Shown here: positions 61,119 to 64,000 of the stretch, piece after piece
How the letters are laid out: the number at the start of each line of letters is the position of its first letter
Position numbering within the stretch: the first letter of the stretch is position 1
Source: Xestospongia bergquistia
Lineage: Eukaryota > Porifera > Demospongiae > Haplosclerida > Petrosiidae
DNA length: 64,000 nucleotides
Assembly: GCA_963965975.1 (NCBI GenBank)
Contig: OZ014418.1
Coordinates: 7,584,775-7,648,774 of the forward strand
Direction of reading: 5' to 3'
Program-made: the position numbers and the translations under genes
Notes under the pieces: model-generated
Told to the model about the DNA's origin: nothing
Database searches by the model: none
The model's input: only the letters and a program-made list of their open reading frames with translations

Positions 61119-61540
61119 TAGGCCTGACTTTATGTCCCGGGATATGGCCCTTTTGTGTTTGGAGGGACATATTGTGTCCCGGAAAAATTTTTTGAGGGAC
61201 ACATATGTCCCTTAAAAATTTTGTCAGGGACATATCTCCCAAGGGACATATGTCCCTCAGTACCTTTTCATATTTGTGCTTTATCATAGTTGTACATTTG
61301 TTGTTGTTTGTTTTTGGTTTTTGGTGTTGTGAGCCTTCAAGTTATGTCCCTCAGGACATATGTCCCTGTATTTAGTCTTATGTTCTTATATATACTTATT
61401 GTCATGTGTTTATACTTAGTCTCATGTACTTATACTTGCTCTGATGTCCCTCAGGGACATATATTCCTTTATTTTATGGGTTATTATAGTGACAGTGTTG
61501 TTTTCTCATGTACGTATACTTAGTGTCATGTAATTATACT
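61119..61540. repeat. GGGACATA/TATGTCCC palindrome-rich segment
   Basis: Immediately after the telomere-like tract, words GGGACATA and TATGTCCC recur many times, including AGGGACATATGTCCCT near 61,244. No convincing gene; the 77-codon frame at 61,290 is low-complexity Leu/Val/Cys and reads through this repeat. Confidence 0.7.
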
Positions 61541-61690
61541 TAATATCACATACTTACACTTGGTCTCATGTACCTACACTTTGTCTCATGTACTTAGACT
61601 TGGTCTCATGTACTTAGACTTGGTCTCATGTACTTATACTTGGTCTCATGTACTTAGACTTGGTCTCATGTACTTAGACTTTATAACTAT
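61541..61690. repeat. 20-bp minisatellite
   Basis: About six tandem copies of TCTCATGTACTTAGACTTGG with single-base variants, then an AT dinucleotide run. Confidence 0.88.
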
Positions 61691-61890
61691 ATATATATAT
61701 ATATATGTTTGATAAGTGGTGATTAAAATATATAATGATAAATAAAAATATATAATGATAAATGGCGATTAAAATATATATTTACAAGATTGGAATATAT
61801 AAGTGATGCAATGCAGACAATATATGTTTGATAAATTGTGATTAAAATACATAATGATAAATGAAAATATAAAGACAAAAATGACCTGTC
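61691..61890. repeat. AT-rich spacer with short repeated words
   Basis: AATATATAATGATAAAT-type words recur about four times, and ATATATGTTTGATAA occurs twice. Nothing else seen. Confidence 0.5.
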
Positions 61891-62362
61891 CTAGTTCTTA
61901 CTTTTATACGTAGATTTCAGTTTTTCTTGCAGCTGTTTAGCTGTCTGGTCAGGGATGTTGTGTTTTTTGAGAAATTTTTAGCAAACTGAGAGTGAAGCCT
62001 TCTTAGCGGTGTTTATAAAAGTTTTAAGCTCTTCCTCAATCAAGTCGAGGACTTCAAGGCTAAAGTCTCTAGCAGATTTAGGCTTTGGTCTCGGGTTAGC
62101 TAAAAACATAAGATTTCAATCAATATAGATGCATTAAGACCTTACTTGTTTCCGCAGAAATTGCCTTGAATGCCTGCTGTGCCTCAGTGGTTCTATTTTT
62201 TTCTCTATAGAACTGCTCCAATGTGGAGCTTGAATGGGACATATGGTGACTTACCACCTCCATTTCTGAAGGTAGTAAGTCACTCATAGCAGAAGTTGCT
62301 CCTGCCTTTCGCATGGTGGTGAGATACTGCATCAATACTGCTTTACTGCATTGATACTGCAT
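61891..62362 (-). pseudogene. tyrosine-recombinase C-terminal fragment (Crypton/DIRS-like)
   Basis: Minus-strand exon 1 (about 62,330 down to 62,147) encodes LTTMRKAGATSAMSDLLPSE, then a segment containing HHMSHSSSTLEQFYRE. The RKxGAT block, the H-M-x-H and the Tyr resemble the last catalytic segment of tyrosine recombinases, where this Tyr is the nucleophile. A GT-AG intron leads to exon 2 (about 62,100 down to 61,891), NPRPKPKSARDFSLEVLDL, which is broken by an in-frame TAA after SLSVC. Lys-rich text then continues to TAG at 61,891. The N-terminal part is missing and replaced by a minisatellite. Family assignment within tyrosine recombinases is uncertain. Confidence 0.55.
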
Positions 62363-62492
62363 CGATACTGATTAATATGGCAATACGGCAGCAATACTGT
62401 ATCAATACTGCATCAATACTGCATTGCTGCATCAACACTGCACCAATACTGCATCAATACTGCATGTATTAATACAGCATTACTGCATCAAC
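62330..62492. repeat. ~11-bp TGCATCAATAC minisatellite
   Basis: Irregular tandem copies of TGCATCAATAC with insertions such as AGCAATACTGT. It abuts the 5' edge of the recombinase fragment and supplies the first codons of its open frame, so that ATG is not a real start. Confidence 0.8.
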
Positions 62493-63034
62493 ATCGTTAA
62501 TTCTTCAGTGACAAATGGCTAAGTCTTGTATACAATAGCAGAGAGTTGGGTGCATTTAGTAGAGGTTGGGTTAAGGGTCACATTGGTACCAATGAATATC
62601 ATTATTTTTTGAGGCAAATATTATGTTTTAGGGTATAAGTCTTGTATAGAAAAGGTGAGAGTTGGGAGTTTTGGTGGTTTCAGTAGGGTTTGGGTTGATG
62701 GTTACCATGGTACCCATAAACATCTATGAATATCATTTCTTACTCGAAGGGCATATTATGTCCCTTATGTCCCTTATGTCCCTCATTTAACATAAAGCAC
62801 TAGACTCCTACAAATGGATGTGGTTGCATGTCTTGTGAAGGTCAACCACTATGATTGTTTACCTGAACCATAGCTCCTCCCACTTCAATGGAATAAAATA
62901 TGTCCCTCTATGTCCCTCACGTTTAGGTCTTTGAGCAATAACTACAAATAGAGTGTGCCCTGGTGCAAAGTAGTTTCTGTTATGGTTTTACCTGAGGTAA
63001 TCGTACATGACCATATATAAAAAAGATGGGTCAT
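62493..63034. other. repeat-derived intergenic DNA
   Basis: Two related segments (62,520-62,600 and 62,635-62,720; AAGTCTTGTATA...GAGAGTTGGG, and GGTTACCATGGTACC) look like an old duplication. TATGTCCCT words recur at 62,755-62,790 and 62,900-62,930. No gene seen. Confidence 0.5.
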
Positions 63035-63840
63035 TTTTAGGGACATATGTCCTTGTGGGACTTTTTGAATAAATCAGAAGCCTTATTGGCCTGGAATGAA
63101 TTAATTGTGGGGTTGGGTAGACCTGAAGTAGCCACACCTATTTCATTAAAAAAATGGGAAACCATACAGGGACATATGTCCCTGTATGTGTTTAAATATA
63201 AAGTAAAAATTGTATAGACCTGGTCAAAAATTTTTGTGGGGTTGGGTAGACCTGGAGTGGCCACACCTACTTCCATTAAAAAAAAAAATTTTTTTGGGGG
63301 GACATATGTCCCTGTGGGACTTTTTTAATAAATCAAAAACCACAATGCCCTGGAATGAATTAATTGTGGGGTTGGGTAGACCTGGAGTGGCCACACCTAT
63401 TTCATAAAAAAAAAATTTTTTTGGGAGGGACATATGTCCCTGTGGGACTTTTTTAATAAATCAAAAACCATATTGCCCTGGAATGAATTAATTGTGGGGT
63501 TGGGTAGACCTGAAGTGGCCACACCTATTTCATTAAAAAACAGGAAATTTGTTTGGGGGACATATGTCCCTGTGGGAATTTTTTAATAAATCAAAAACCA
63601 CAATGCCCTGGAATGAATTAATTGTGGGGTTGGGTAGACCTGAAGTGGCCACACCTATTCCATAAAAAAAAATTTTTTTGGGGGGGGGACATATGTCCCT
63701 GTGGGACTTTTTTAATAAATCAAAAACCATATTGCCCTGGAATTAATTAATTGTGGGGTTGGGTAGACCTGAAGTGGTCACACCTACTTCATCAAAAAAA
63801 AGGAAATTTTTTTGAGGGACATATGTCCCTCATTGCAGTG
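63035..63840. repeat. ~129-bp tandem repeat carrying GGGACATATGTCCC
   Basis: About six to seven head-to-tail units. The palindrome is centred near 63,047 (imperfect), 63,175, 63,306, 63,435, 63,564, 63,694 and 63,823. Between palindromes each unit has TGGGACTTTTTTAATAAATC, GCCCTGGAATGAATTAATTG, GGGGTTGGGTAGACCTG and GTGGCCACACCTA, then an A/T homopolymer run. Spacing varies from 128 to 131 bp, so short minus-strand frames across it break and are not genes. Confidence 0.9.
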
Positions 63841-64000
63841 TCAATTTTATATGCTGTATAGAGACCACACCCTAAACCATACCCAGTGGTACAATTTTTG
63901 GATTCCAGGGCTGCTTTGTTACAGTGCTGGGTGATTTTGGATGTGAGGGACATAAAGGGACATATTCAGTTTTTTTTTTTGGTATTGACAATAACTAAGA
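63841..64000. other. end of window, no gene seen
   Basis: Unique-looking AT-rich DNA with one more GAGGGACATAAAGGGACATA word near 63,944. Nothing else supportable. Confidence 0.5.

Noticed and set aside
61290-61523. 77-codon hydrophobic frame
   Set aside because: Low-complexity, overlaps TATGTCCC repeats and the 20-bp minisatellite edge; no family likeness.
63037-63730. Minus-strand frames with a repeated GVATPGLPNPTINSFQ peptide
   Set aside because: They follow a 129-bp repeat (43 codons), but real spacing varies 128-131 bp so the frame breaks, and homopolymer runs make up part of the peptide.

Overview
The window looks like part of a small-intron, AT-rich animal genome, most likely a sponge (demosponge, Amphimedon-like). 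This is inferred from the gene set (FoxG forkhead factor, Mediator subunit MED16, RalGAP alpha, a death-effector-domain protein), from introns mostly about 45-80 bp long, and from very tight gene spacing. No database search was possible, so product names rest on remembered family sequences and visible motifs.

Region 1 (1-26,473) is dense, ordinary-looking animal gene space. In order it holds: the 3' part of a coiled-coil gene (+); MED16 (+) with a five-exon DED-domain gene nested antisense in its second intron; RCCD1 (-); a GRHPR-like hydroxypyruvate/glyoxylate reductase (+); GDPGP1 (-); TRMT5 (+); FoxG (+); a long RALGAPA gene (-); and a VWA-domain gene (+). Packing is extreme. MED16 and RCCD1 overlap tail-to-tail by 17 coding bases, GRHPR and GDPGP1 share their stop-codon bases, and GDPGP1 and TRMT5 start 25 bp apart head-to-head. 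Most genes therefore form divergent pairs sharing a promoter and convergent pairs sharing an end.

Region 2 (26,474-33,950) is a zone of gene decay and mobile elements. It holds an isolated DCP2 box-A exon, an intron-bearing inositol monophosphatase pseudogene, a 1.5 kb hAT-like element with a frameshifted, truncated transposase, a 299 bp internal-deletion derivative of it, a 660 bp element bounded by perfect 31 bp inverted repeats, and short tandem repeats rich in CCACACC.

Region 3 (33,950-55,308) is satellite DNA. Satellite A (units of about 330 and 190 bp, rich in small perfect hairpins) and satellite B (about 127 bp, with a palindromic GGCGCC core resembling an E2F site and an ACGCGT box) alternate in a higher-order repeat present three times (starts 34,078, 38,774 and 45,079). 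It then runs into about 50 tandem B units.

Region 4 (55,309-61,118) is plant-type telomere-like DNA (CCCTAAA/TTTAGGG), mostly degenerate, with an island of satellite B and three orientation switches. It ends in a perfect CCCTAAA tract meeting a perfect TTTAGGG tract. Region 5 (61,119-64,000) is repeat-rich, with recurring GGGACATATGTCCC palindromes, minisatellites and a broken tyrosine-recombinase fragment. The layout suggests a gene-rich arm running into a subtelomeric, pericentromeric or interstitial-telomere block. I see no new protein system; the most unusual material is the satellite/telomere architecture and the overlapping gene layout.
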